NCBI GenBank assembly: GCA_030639305.1
Contig: DAOWCY010000272.1
Span: 1 to 8,095 of the forward strand
Length of the DNA stretch: 8,095 nt
From: JAGLQA01 sp023135565
GTDB taxonomy: Bacteria > Acidobacteriota > Aminicenantia > UBA2199
Direction of reading: 5' to 3'
Under the pieces are notes generated by a model that saw only the letters and a list, made by a program, of their open reading frames with translations, did not search any database and was not told where the DNA came from. Below, in pieces: positions 1-6,247 of this stretch (its first letter is position 1; each line of letters opens with the position of its first letter). The position numbers and the translations under genes were made by a program.

Positions 1-514
1 TATTGAAAAAGGTAGTAATCATGGTTTAATCGTAATGGCGGAAACAGCGATTCCCATCGATGCCATGGATTATATAAACAAAATCGATCTTAGTGATAAC
101 GAGAAACAGGCTATCGAGGAATATATCGGATTAAGAAAGAAAAATATAAGGATTCAAGGACAAACCAATGATTTTTTACGCACTGCCGGTTTGAAAATCG
201 TAAGCCGGGGAATAAAGGAAATAGAAGAAGAATTAGGGGAAGAGTTTAGAGTGTTGACCAGCGAACCGCGGCACCTACTTAGAGCCATCCCACCCAGCAC
301 CTCCGATATTATTTTCGGGAATAGGTTGGGGACACTGGCCGTGGATAATGCGATGGCCGGATATACCGACTTTATGATTAGCCAATGGTTGACCGAATAC
401 GTCCTGGTGCCCCTTAAACTTGTTGTCCTGGGCAGGAAAAGAATCCCCGAATCGGGTGTTTTTTGGAAATCTGTCCTGGCTAAAACCGGCCAGCCTGAAA
501 ATATGGTAGAGTAA
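1..514 (+). CDS. 6-phosphofructokinase family protein, C-terminal part (5' truncated by window)
   Basis: The reading frame is open from base 2 to the TAA at 512-514, giving about 170 C-terminal residues; the gene starts before the window. The internal ATG at 35 is not the start, because the frame upstream of it already reads as family sequence (IEKGSNHGLIVMAE, with the Glu that contacts fructose 6-phosphate in this family). Further on, the segment around RAIPPSTSD, GTLAVDNAMAGYTDF and the C-terminal WKSVLAKTGQP resemble the plant/spirochaete/actinomycete branch of phosphofructokinases rather than the short E. coli PfkA type. The enzyme phosphorylates fructose 6-phosphate to fructose 1,6-bisphosphate in cytoplasmic glycolysis. 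Whether it uses ATP or pyrophosphate is decided by residues in the missing N-terminal half, so I cannot tell. Family recognition is from motifs only. Confidence 0.85.
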   Translation, partial: IEKGSNHGLIVMAETAIPIDAMDYINKIDLSDNEKQAIEEYIGLRKKNIRIQGQTNDFLRTAGLKIVSRGIKEIEEELGEEFRVLTSEPRHLLRAIPPSTSDIIFGNRLGTLAVDNAMAGYTDFMISQWLTEYVLVPLKLVVLGRKRIPESGVFWKSVLAKTGQPENMVE

Positions 515-530
515 AGCAGCGCCTCATAGG

Positions 531-552
531 GCCCCCATTAAATTGAAGCTGG
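531..552 (+). repeat. truncated copy of intergenic repeat module D
   Basis: These 22 bases are identical to the first 22 bases of the 26-bp hairpin module at 1871-1896 (also present inverted at 5569-5594). Here the closing GGGGGC arm is missing after GCTGG, so the stem is broken. The copy lies 16 bp after the phosphofructokinase stop and is followed directly by unrelated sequence. Confidence 0.7.
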
Positions 553-607
553 AGAAAATAACGGGGTCAAGTCTTGTTTTGCAACATTTGGACGATTGTG
601 CGAACTT

Positions 608-628
608 GCGGTTTTTAAAAAAAACCGC
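608..628. repeat. perfect A/T-centred inverted repeat upstream of fic
   Basis: GCGGTTTTT at 608-616 pairs perfectly with AAAAACCGC at 620-628 around a 3-base loop. It sits just upstream of the fic promoter. It lacks a following T tract, so it is not a convincing terminator for the upstream gene. It could be a protein site or simply a cruciform-prone palindrome. Confidence 0.5.
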
Positions 629-636
629 GGCAGGGG

Positions 637-665
637 TTGCATTTGAAGCGAATAAAAGGTATAAT
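637..665 (+). promoter_or_regulatory. predicted sigma70-type promoter of fic
   Basis: A perfect TATAAT -10 box lies at 660-665, with TTGCAT at 637-642 as a weak -35 at the ideal 17-bp spacing. Transcription would start near 672, giving a leader of about 27 bases before the ATG at 699. The promoter is interleaved with the operator half-sites described separately. Confidence 0.65.
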
Positions 666-688
666 CGCTTCAAATAATGAAGCGATTA
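641..688. promoter_or_regulatory. three-half-site operator overlapping the fic promoter
   Basis: The heptamer TGAAGCG occurs three times in alternating orientation. The arm at 641-651 (ATTTGAAGCGA) is an exact inverted repeat of 665-675. The arm at 662-672 (TAATCGCTTCA) is an exact inverted repeat of 678-688. The middle half-site can therefore pair with either outer one, and it overlaps the last base of the -10 box. This is the expected geometry for a repressor binding site. The C-terminal winged-helix-like region of the Fic protein makes autoregulation the simplest inference. Confidence 0.65.
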
Positions 689-698
689 GAGGAAAAAT

Positions 699-1811
699 AT
701 GCAGTATGTTTGGCAACATAAAAGATGGCCCGGTTTCCGCTGGTTTAACGGCCGCTTAATCGAAGCTTTAGGCAGGGTGCGACTATGCCAGGGCAAATTG
801 TTAAGCAAAATCGATTCCTTAGGCATTCAACTGAGCCGGGAAACCCAGGCAAAAATTCTTACCGAAGAAGCGGTTAAGACCTCTGCTATCGAAGGAGAAA
901 TCCTAAATAGGGACTCGGTTCGCTCCTCTGTAAGCAGACGTCTCGGGCTGCCGGCCGCCGGGCTGCCTCCAGCCGACCGTTTTGCCGACGGTCTGGTAGA
1001 AGTATTGTTGGACGCCGTCTCCGGCTGTGATAAACCGCTTACTGCTGAACGTTTGCAAGGCTGGCAGGCCGCTTTATTCCCCACCGGGTATTCGGGACTG
1101 CGAAAAATTCATACTGGGAAATGGCGCGGTGCGGAACCTATGCAAGTGGTTTCCGGCCCTTTGGGGCGGGAGAAGGTCCATTTTGAAGCGCCTCCCGTCG
1201 AGCGGATCGAAGGGGAAATGAAACGTTTTCTTAAGTGGTGGCAGGAGAGTTCCGGGCGTATCGAGGGGATATTGAGAGCAGGCGCCGCTCATTTCTATTT
1301 TATCACCATCCACCCTTTTGAAGACGGCAATGGCCGTCTTGCCAGGGCTTTGACCGACATGGCGCTGGCCCGGGACGAAGGCTCGACGATGAGATTTTAC
1401 AGCCTTTCGAGCCGGATAATGATCGAAAGGGACGCATATTATAAAATCATGGAGCAAACGCAGAAAGGGGATGGTGATATAACGGCCTGGCTTTTATGGT
1501 TTTTGGGCTGCATGGAGCGGGCGATAGAAGATTCCGAAACCGTGGTTGCCCAGGTTACTGCAAAAGCGATTTTCTGGCAGAAATATGGGCAGCTTCCACT
1601 GACTGTTCATCAACGTAAAGTTATAAACCGGCTTTTAGACGCCGGGCCCAGTGGTTTTGAAGGCGGTCTAACCACCCGCAAATACGCCGCCATGACCAGG
1701 GTAAGCCGGGCAACAGCTTACCGGGAGATAGCCGGTTTGGTGAGCAAAGGTATCCTAACAGCCAACCAGGGCAAAGGCCGCAGTGTGAGTTACAGGCTGG
1801 TATCCATTTGA
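699..1811 (+). CDS. Fic family protein with N-terminal inhibitory helix and C-terminal HTH
   Basis: This 370-residue protein starts with the conserved N-terminal Fic region of the DUF4172 type (MQYVWQHKRWPGFRW). The inhibitory motif (S/T)xxxE(G/N) is seen as TSAIEG at residues 61-66, making it a class II Fic protein that blocks its own active site. The catalytic Fic motif HPFEDGNGRLAR spans 205-216 and is complete, including the catalytic His205. Such enzymes usually transfer AMP from ATP to a hydroxyl of a target protein in the cytoplasm. The target here is unknown. Residues about 300-365 look like a winged helix-turn-helix (TRVSRATAYREIAGLVSKG), suggesting DNA binding. The ATG at 699 is supported by AGAGG at 688-692, six bases upstream. 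The gene is monocistronic with its own promoter and operator. Family call is firm; AMPylation activity is inferred from the motif. Confidence 0.93.
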   Translation: MQYVWQHKRWPGFRWFNGRLIEALGRVRLCQGKLLSKIDSLGIQLSRETQAKILTEEAVKTSAIEGEILNRDSVRSSVSRRLGLPAAGLPPADRFADGLVEVLLDAVSGCDKPLTAERLQGWQAALFPTGYSGLRKIHTGKWRGAEPMQVVSGPLGREKVHFEAPPVERIEGEMKRFLKWWQESSGRIEGILRAGAAHFYFITIHPFEDGNGRLARALTDMALARDEGSTMRFYSLSSRIMIERDAYYKIMEQTQKGDGDITAWLLWFLGCMERAIEDSETVVAQVTAKAIFWQKYGQLPLTVHQRKVINRLLDAGPSGFEGGLTTRKYAAMTRVSRATAYREIAGLVSKGILTANQGKGRSVSYRLVSI

Positions 1812-1843
1812 GAGCAATTTTTTTACCCTGTCATGAAATTACT

Positions 1844-2005
1844 TTGCCTCCGGCGGCCCTGCCGGGTGACGCCCCCATTAAATTGAAGCTGGGGGCCTCG
1901 GCATACCGAACCTTCAAAAAAGTTTGATCAAAACTTTTGTTAATTGAGAAGCGCTGTCACCACCCTTGTCGCGAAGCGGCTTATCGCCCCCCCGTGCGCA
2001 CGGGG
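1844..2005. repeat. mosaic intergenic palindromic repeat, copy 2 (modules A-D-C-B')
   Basis: This gene-free stretch is assembled from short modules that recur elsewhere in the window. Module A (1844-1866) is a GC-rich imperfect palindrome starting TTGCCTCCGGCGG. Module D (1871-1896) is a hairpin with GCCCCC/GGGGGC arms. Module C (1913-1939) is an A/T-rich near-palindrome centred on GATC. Module B' (1965-2005) contains a GCGAAGCGGC stem and the perfect 16-bp palindrome CCCCGTGCGCACGGGG (1990-2005), inverted relative to the copy at 4075-4116. The same order appears inverted at 5417-5650. The remainder of 1812-2013 shows no gene. Confidence 0.75.
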
Positions 2006-2013
2006 CCGCGGGG

Positions 2014-2042
2014 TTGAACTGCCGGGCAATTTATGCTATTAT
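2014..2042 (+). promoter_or_regulatory. predicted extended -10 promoter of the lytic transglycosylase gene
   Basis: TTGAAC (2014-2019) and TATTAT (2037-2042) are 17 bp apart, and TGC directly before the -10 makes an extended -10 (TGnTATTAT). Transcription would begin near 2049. That leaves only a short leader and favours the ATG at 2066 over the TTG at 2054 as the start codon. Confidence 0.55.
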
Positions 2043-2065
2043 CCTAAAAGAGATTGCTAAAAAAA

Positions 2066-4012
2066 ATGTTTAACAAAAGCTTACGATTTATTATAGGTAT
2101 ACTTATTTGCTTGTTGTTCTCCTGGGGTACAAAACTACCGGCGGGAGACAAATTCCCCACCCCGGAAATCCTAATAGATAACGTGGCTTTCTGGAAAAAA
2201 ATCTATAAAGAAATCTCTTTAAAAGAGGGGCTGCTGCATGACAGCGAATACCCCTTAGTGATCTATAAAAAAATAAATACCAACGGCACAAGAGGACGGC
2301 AGAGAACCAGCCTGTTAAGAAAACACTTCGCTGCTATCAGGCTGACGCTGAAAAATATCAACACCAAACCGGAAGCAAAATGGTCGGCTGAAGAAAAAAG
2401 GATCGCCGGTCTATTCCTTCAACATGCTCCTGCCGGAAAATTGAAAACGGCAAAATCCCGCCTCCGTTTCCAACAAGGACAGCGGGAACGTTTCATAGCC
2501 GGGTTAGAACGTTCCGGCGCTTACTTAGATTATATTTTCTCTGTCTTCGACCGCTATGAAATCCCCAGGATTATCGCCTACCTTCCCCATGTGGAATCAT
2601 CTTTTTATCCTAAGGCCATTTCCAAAGTGGGGGCAGCGGGTTTGTGGCAGTTTATGAGGAGTACGGGCAGGTTGTTTCTTAAGATCGACTACCGGGTGGA
2701 TGAAAGATTGGACCCCTACAAAGCCACCGTGGCCGCGGCCAAACTGCTGAGAAAAAATTACCGGGAACTCAAAGCCTGGCCCCTGGCGCTGACAGCCTAC
2801 AACCATGGCTTAGAAAGTATTAAAAGGGCTGTCAGGCAAACCGGGTCCCGGGACTTAGGCGTTATCATCCGCGACTACAAAAACCGTAGGTTCAGGTTCG
2901 CCTCCAAAAATTTTTACAGTTGTTTTTTAGCAACCAGCGAAATCGCAGCGGATGTGGAGCGGCATTTCCCCACCTTAGATTACGTGCAGCCCATTAATTA
3001 CAACGAAGTCGAATTAGACAGTTTTATCTCTATGAGCGCCCTGTCCGAATACTTAGGCATTTCCCAGCAGGTCCTGGCCGCGCTGAACCCGGCTGTGCGC
3101 CCGGTGATGCTGCGCAAAAACCTAACTATCCCCAAAGGTTACGTTTTAAGAATCCCGGGCTCCATCTCCCCCGGCCAGGCAAAAGAGCGCATAGCAAATA
3201 TCCCCGCTGCCCTGAAAAAAAAAGTTGAAGATATCTACCATTATTATTCGGTAAGAAGGGGAGACACTCTTTACCGTATCTCCCGGCGCTTCGGGGTTTC
3301 CATTAGGACCATATTAATGTCCAACAAGATCGCCTCCAAAGGGCGCATCTATGTGGGCCAGGTATTAAAAATCCCCGGCAGGAGCCGGACAAAGACAGTT
3401 AGCAGTCAAACCAAAAAAATGAAAAAAACCGCGCCGCCCCCCGTAGCGATACAGGAGAAATCCGCCCGTAAAACCGGGCCTGCACCGGTCAGGGTGAATC
3501 AAACAGCCCTAAAATTACCTGATCCGGGCAAAACCGTAGACCCGCAGGGAATAAAATACGGTGCAGCTTTCGACGTCACCCTCTACGACTTAGATATCGA
3601 ATTCGACTCCGGCAGGGAAACTGCCCGGGTAACTGTTTCGGTAGGCGAAAGCCTGGGTCATTATGCCGATTGGTTGGGTGTGTCCACCTGGAAAATAAAG
3701 CAATTGAACCGGTTGGGAAGCAAGGATATAAAAATAGACCAAAAAATCCTGCTGCCGATGAGCGACGACTTATTGCAGCAATTTGTGGTGAAACGGCTGG
3801 AGTACCATATGTCTTTAGAGGAAGATTTTTACACCCGCTTCCGGGTGGAAGAGATTAAATTACGAAAAGTGAAATATGGCGAGACCCTATGGACTATATG
3901 CGCTGATGCAAGTATCCCGCTGTGGTTATTCAAAAAATTCAACCGCCGCCTTAACATCGAGAAGGTCGGGGCAAATACCACCATAAAACTGCCGCTAATA
4001 AAAGAGAAATAG
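2066..4012 (+). CDS. LysM-containing lytic transglycosylase, MltD-like (exported)
   Basis: The protein has about 648 residues. An N-terminal hydrophobic stretch (FIIGILICLLF) forms a signal peptide or anchor without a convincing lipobox. A family 1-type lytic transglycosylase (SLT) domain covers roughly residues 145-300: the catalytic Glu is in HVESSFYPKAISKVGAAG, followed by GLWQFM and the AYNHG motif. This domain cleaves the MurNAc-GlcNAc bond of peptidoglycan in the periplasm. One clear LysM peptidoglycan-binding module follows (YYSVRRGDTLYRISRRFGV, about 395-437). Three more divergent LysM-like segments lie near 320-363, 525-565 and 602-643, with a basic Pro/Lys linker at about 440-480. 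E. coli MltD is much shorter. Start choice: TTG at 2054 lies 1 base after AAAGAGA and so has no usable ribosome site; ATG at 2066 is preferred although its spacing is long. The TTG cannot be excluded. Likely role is wall remodelling or turnover. Confidence 0.9.
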   Translation: MFNKSLRFIIGILICLLFSWGTKLPAGDKFPTPEILIDNVAFWKKIYKEISLKEGLLHDSEYPLVIYKKINTNGTRGRQRTSLLRKHFAAIRLTLKNINTKPEAKWSAEEKRIAGLFLQHAPAGKLKTAKSRLRFQQGQRERFIAGLERSGAYLDYIFSVFDRYEIPRIIAYLPHVESSFYPKAISKVGAAGLWQFMRSTGRLFLKIDYRVDERLDPYKATVAAAKLLRKNYRELKAWPLALTAYNHGLESIKRAVRQTGSRDLGVIIRDYKNRRFRFASKNFYSCFLATSEIAADVERHFPTLDYVQPINYNEVELDSFISMSALSEYLGISQQVLAALNPAVRPVMLRKNLTIPKGYVLRIPGSISPGQAKERIANIPAALKKKVEDIYHYYSVRRGDTLYRISRRFGVSIRTILMSNKIASKGRIYVGQVLKIPGRSRTKTVSSQTKKMKKTAPPPVAIQEKSARKTGPAPVRVNQTALKLPDPGKTVDPQGIKYGAAFDVTLYDLDIEFDSGRETARVTVSVGESLGHYADWLGVSTWKIKQLNRLGSKDIKIDQKILLPMSDDLLQQFVVKRLEYHMSLEEDFYTRFRVEEIKLRKVKYGETLWTICADASIPLWLFKKFNRRLNIEKVGANTTIKLPLIKEK

Positions 4013-4026
4013 AGACCGGGAAAGGG

Positions 4027-4228
4027 GTAACTGTTCAGTTCTGGGAAAAACTAAAACAGACTTGCCTCCGGCGGCCCCACGCGCGTGGGGTGGCGTTAAG
4101 CCGCTGCGCGGCAGGTCCCTGCCGGGGGCCAAACTTTTGAAAAAGTTTGAACAAAACTTTTGTTTAAAATTGCGAAAAGTCCCCTACAAAAGCTTTGAAT
4201 TTTTCTTTTCCCAAAACTGAAGAGTTAC
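4027..4228. mobile_element. 202-bp element with 23-bp terminal inverted repeats (MITE-like)
   Basis: The 23 bases at 4027-4049 (beginning GTAACTGTTCAGTT) match the reverse complement of 4206-4228 at 21 of 23 positions. Between them lie module A (4062-4126), interrupted by module B, and module C (4128-4162). No reading frame of note is present, so any movement would need an outside transposase. GGAAAG at 4019-4024 and 4229-4234 might be a target duplication, but two extra bases on the left make that uncertain. Such structure fits a non-autonomous element or a large intergenic stem-loop repeat. Confidence 0.5.
4078..4116. repeat. 39-bp module B inserted within module A
   Basis: Compared with the uninterrupted module A at 1844-1866, this copy is split exactly at CCC. 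The inserted 39 bases are flanked by CCC on both sides (4075-4077 and 4117-4119), as if a short target had been duplicated. The insert contributes to the perfect palindrome CCCCACGCGCGTGGGG (4075-4090) and carries a GCCGC/GCGGC hairpin (4100-4112). Related B modules lie at 1965-2005 (inverted), 5417-5454 and, in part, 5637-5649. Confidence 0.6.
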
Positions 4229-4239
4229 GGAAAGAGTGA

Positions 4240-4268
4240 TTGATAAATCGACTCTTTTATGTTATTAT
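4240..4268 (+). promoter_or_regulatory. predicted extended -10 promoter of the DHOD-like gene
   Basis: TTGATA (4240-4245) and TATTAT (4263-4268) are separated by 17 bp, and TGT precedes the -10 as an extended -10 element. Transcription would start close to 4275, giving a leader of about 58 bases. A second extended -10 (TGTTATAAG, 4297-4305) lies downstream but lacks a -35. Confidence 0.55.
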
Positions 4269-4274
4269 TTTGCA

Positions 4275-4295
4275 AAAGCGGAGGCCGTCCGCTTT
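4275..4295 (+). promoter_or_regulatory. perfect 8-bp stem-loop at the predicted 5' end of the DHOD-like mRNA
   Basis: AAAGCGGA (4275-4282) pairs with TCCGCTTT (4288-4295) around a 5-base loop. It begins where the upstream promoter is expected to start transcription, so the message would open with this hairpin. No T tract follows, so it is not a terminator. It could stabilise the 5' end, or act as an operator in DNA form. Confidence 0.45.
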
Positions 4296-4332
4296 GTGTT
4301 ATAAGAACACCTAACTTTATACGGAGGCAAAA

Positions 4333-5316
4333 ATGGCCGACTTAACAACCGGTTATATGGGATTAACCTTAAAAAACCCGGTTATTATCGGGAGCTGCGG
4401 GCTGACCCACTCAGTCAAAGAGATCAAGAAATTAGAGTCCCACGGCGCTGCCGCGGTGGTTTTAAAATCTATCTTCGAAGAACAAATATCGATGGATAGC
4501 GATGCCTTGAGTTCCGATTTCCACACGCACAGCGAAGAGGCGGATTATCTTCGCAATTACACCAAACAGCACACCTTAGATAAATACCTGGAACTGATCA
4601 AAGAGGTAAAAAAAGAGGTGGGAATTCCTGTGATTGCCAGTATTAACTGTGCTTCCGCCGCTCAATGGGTGTCCTTCGGGAAAGCGGTGCAGGATGCCGG
4701 AGCCGACGGCCTGGAGTTAAATATATTCATAATGCCCGCCGGCATAAAAGAGAAAGGGGGAAATATAGAAAAAATCTATTTCGATATTATAAATGAAGTA
4801 AAAAAACATATCTCTATCCCCCTGGCAGTCAAAATGGGGTTCTATTTTTCCGGGCTTGCCAATACGATTTTTGAACTTTCGCTACGGGGTATTGCCGGGA
4901 TTGTCCTATTCAACCGTTTTTACAGGCCGGACATCGACCTTAAGTCAGAGAAGCTCACCACTGCCGATATTTTTTCCACACCTGACGAAATCTACTTACC
5001 TTTGAGATGGGTAGGCATGATGTCCTCTGAAGTGAAATGCGACCTAACTGCATCTACGGGTATCCATGACGGTTTTGGGGTGGTAAAGTGTCTCCTGGCC
5101 GGGGCAAAGGCGGTGCAGGTGGCTTCGATTATTTATCAAAAGGGAGCAGAGCATATCGGGGTAATGTTAAACCAGGTACAGGAGTGGATGAAAGAGCATA
5201 ACTACTCGTCTATCAAAGATTTCAACGGCAAACTGGCCCAGGAAAACATCAAAAATCCGCAGCTCTACGAAAGGGCCCAGTTCATGAAGTACTATGCCAA
5301 CGCTTCCTCAACATAA
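4333..5316 (+). CDS. dihydroorotate dehydrogenase-like flavoprotein, canonical catalytic Cys not conserved
   Basis: A 327-residue FMN-binding TIM-barrel protein of the dihydroorotate dehydrogenase family. Family marks are NPVIIGSCG (16-23), the Lys in VLKS (45), LELN (127-130), VKMG (166-169) and the C-terminal phosphate-binding segment STGIHDGFGVVKCLLAGAKA. In true class 1 enzymes LELN is followed by SCPN-type sequence carrying the catalytic Cys; here it reads LELNIFIMPAG, so that Cys is replaced. This matches a group usually annotated only as 'dihydroorotate dehydrogenase-like'. A role in pyrimidine synthesis is doubtful and the substrate is unknown. No electron-transfer subunit or other pyr gene is nearby. 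The ATG is fixed by GGAGG at 4323-4327, five bases upstream. The gene has its own promoter and a stem-loop after its stop, so it is probably transcribed alone. Confidence 0.87.
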   Translation: MADLTTGYMGLTLKNPVIIGSCGLTHSVKEIKKLESHGAAAVVLKSIFEEQISMDSDALSSDFHTHSEEADYLRNYTKQHTLDKYLELIKEVKKEVGIPVIASINCASAAQWVSFGKAVQDAGADGLELNIFIMPAGIKEKGGNIEKIYFDIINEVKKHISIPLAVKMGFYFSGLANTIFELSLRGIAGIVLFNRFYRPDIDLKSEKLTTADIFSTPDEIYLPLRWVGMMSSEVKCDLTASTGIHDGFGVVKCLLAGAKAVQVASIIYQKGAEHIGVMLNQVQEWMKEHNYSSIKDFNGKLAQENIKNPQLYERAQFMKYYANASST

Positions 5317-5327
5317 ACGTCATGGGC

Positions 5328-5370
5328 AATTAGCATCCGACAAAGGCTGCTGTTGTCCGATGCTAATTTT
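5328..5370 (+). terminator. stem-loop terminator after the DHOD-like gene
   Basis: Bases 5328-5343 pair with 5353-5368 (16 bp, one C-C mismatch) around a 9-base loop, and the stem ends in TTTT. It starts 12 bases after the stop codon. The T tract is short, so termination may be partial, but position and stem length fit a factor-independent terminator. Confidence 0.6.
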
Positions 5371-5375
5371 ACATT

Positions 5376-5410
5376 GCTAATTGCTAATTTTGCAATGCTT
5401 CGCAATTAGC
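5376..5410. repeat. second palindromic element with GCTAATT repeats
   Basis: GCTAATTGC (5376-5384) is an exact inverted repeat of GCAATTAGC (5402-5410). GCTAATT occurs three times in 5362-5389, and GCAATTAGC also begins the terminator stem at 5327. The stretch therefore repeats the terminator arms and may be a duplicated hairpin. Confidence 0.5.
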
Positions 5411-5416
5411 CCCCAA

Positions 5417-5650
5417 CCCCACTCGCGTGGGGGGGCGTTTAGCGGCTACGCCGCAAGAAGCAGCGGGTGAGTGCTTTTGATTTTAAATTATTAAAAGTTT
5501 TGATCAAACTTTTTCAAAAGTTTGGCTCCCGGCAGGGCCGCCGGAGGCTAAGAGGGCGGTTTGCCGCGGCCCCCAACTTCAATTTAATGGGGGCGTCCCC
5601 CGGCAGGGCCGCCGGAGGCAAGGGGCGGCGCACCCAGCCGCTTCGCGGCA
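5417..5650. repeat. mosaic intergenic repeat, copy 4 (inverted; modules B-C-A-D-A-B)
   Basis: This is the longest mosaic and fills most of the gene-free interval 5317-5707. In + strand order it has module B (5417-5454, near-palindrome of CCCCAC/GTGGGG plus a GCGGC/GCCGC stem), module C inverted (5493-5526), module A inverted (5528-5548), module D inverted (5569-5594; 25 of 26 bases match 1871-1896), a second inverted module A (about 5599-5619) and a B-like GCCGC/GCGGC stem (5637-5649). It is collinear with copy 2 read on the other strand. Any reading frame through it is a by-product of the repeats. Confidence 0.75.
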
Positions 5651-5682
5651 AGGGAGAAGTTTCTGCTTTTCATTGAACATTG

Positions 5683-5705
5683 AAGATTTGAATGCAGCGA
5701 ATCTT
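5683..5705 (-). terminator. weak stem-loop downstream of the HEPN-MNT gene
   Basis: Bases 5683-5690 pair with 5698-5705 (8 bp including one G-T pair) around a 7-base loop, two bases beyond the gene's stop on the - strand. No clear T tract follows on that strand. It is offered as a possible terminator only because of its position. Confidence 0.3.
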
Positions 5706-5707
5706 GC

Positions 5708-6241
5708 TTACGCACACTCTACCGTTTGTTGGTCCTGGTAAATAATTTCGCCGGTTTTGCGGATTTCTTCGAAAAAACCGGAGAGATATTTTTGATTTCT
5801 CTCGATCAAGATCGGCTCGATTCTACAGTCGATATCAGTCCCGAGTTTGAATAATTGCTGCCTGGATTCCAGGTAGTCTTCATCATTGTGATCAACGACT
5901 ACAGCCACATCGATATCGCTGTGTTCCCGGGCGCAGCCCCGGGCATAGGAACCAAAAAGGATTATCATGCGAACCGGGAATTTTTCTTTTACTACCTGCG
6001 CATATTTTTTTACTTTTTTTATAACTTCTGTTTTATCCATTGTCAATGATGTTAAATTGTGAGTATAAGGAGGGGTGGAATTTTGGATTGATACATATAG
6101 GGCTTTAAGAATTTTTTCTATAACTTGATGGCACATGAAACCGACATAGAGAAATCGTTTTGTTTCTTGCATAACTTCAGCAGTTTCAAGGTCGTAGTCT
6201 GACAATTCTACCCAATAGTTAATTTTCTCGTTTATTTCCAT
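5708..6241 (-). CDS. HEPN (N-terminal half) fused to MNT-type minimal nucleotidyltransferase
   Basis: A 177-residue protein in two parts. Residues about 6-66 match the first half of a HEPN domain (YWVELSDYDLETAE, then VGFMCHQVIEKILKAL and PPYTHNL). Residues 68-177 are a complete minimal nucleotidyltransferase with GSYARG (97-102), SDIDVAVV (108-115) and a third acidic site near DIDCRIEPI (136-143). HEPN and MNT proteins are normally separate partners of toxin-antitoxin pairs, in which MNT modifies and silences the HEPN RNase. Here the second half of HEPN, which should carry the RNase Rx4-6H motif, is missing and the frame runs straight into MNT at Met68 (6038-6040). It may thus be a solitary antitoxin-like enzyme or a deletion product. 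No ribosome site precedes the ATG at 6241; the promoter suggests a leaderless message. Confidence 0.8.
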   Translation of the reverse strand: MEINEKINYWVELSDYDLETAEVMQETKRFLYVGFMCHQVIEKILKALYVSIQNSTPPYTHNLTSLTMDKTEVIKKVKKYAQVVKEKFPVRMIILFGSYARGCAREHSDIDVAVVVDHNDEDYLESRQQLFKLGTDIDCRIEPILIERNQKYLSGFFEEIRKTGEIIYQDQQTVECA

Positions 6242-6247
6242 ATTGCT

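Noticed and set aside
561..600. Possible recognition sequence of a REP-associated Y1 transposase (GGGGTCAAGTCTTG)
   Set aside because: It resembles strings I associate with such elements, but no Y1 transposase or hairpin accompanies it here.
1074..1457. 127-codon - strand frame inside fic
   Set aside because: Antisense to the well-conserved Fic catalytic region, with no family resemblance.
5467..5676. 69-codon + strand open frame
   Set aside because: It runs entirely through repeat modules C, A, D and A, its Gly/Arg-rich product follows the GC palindromes, and it lacks a ribosome site.
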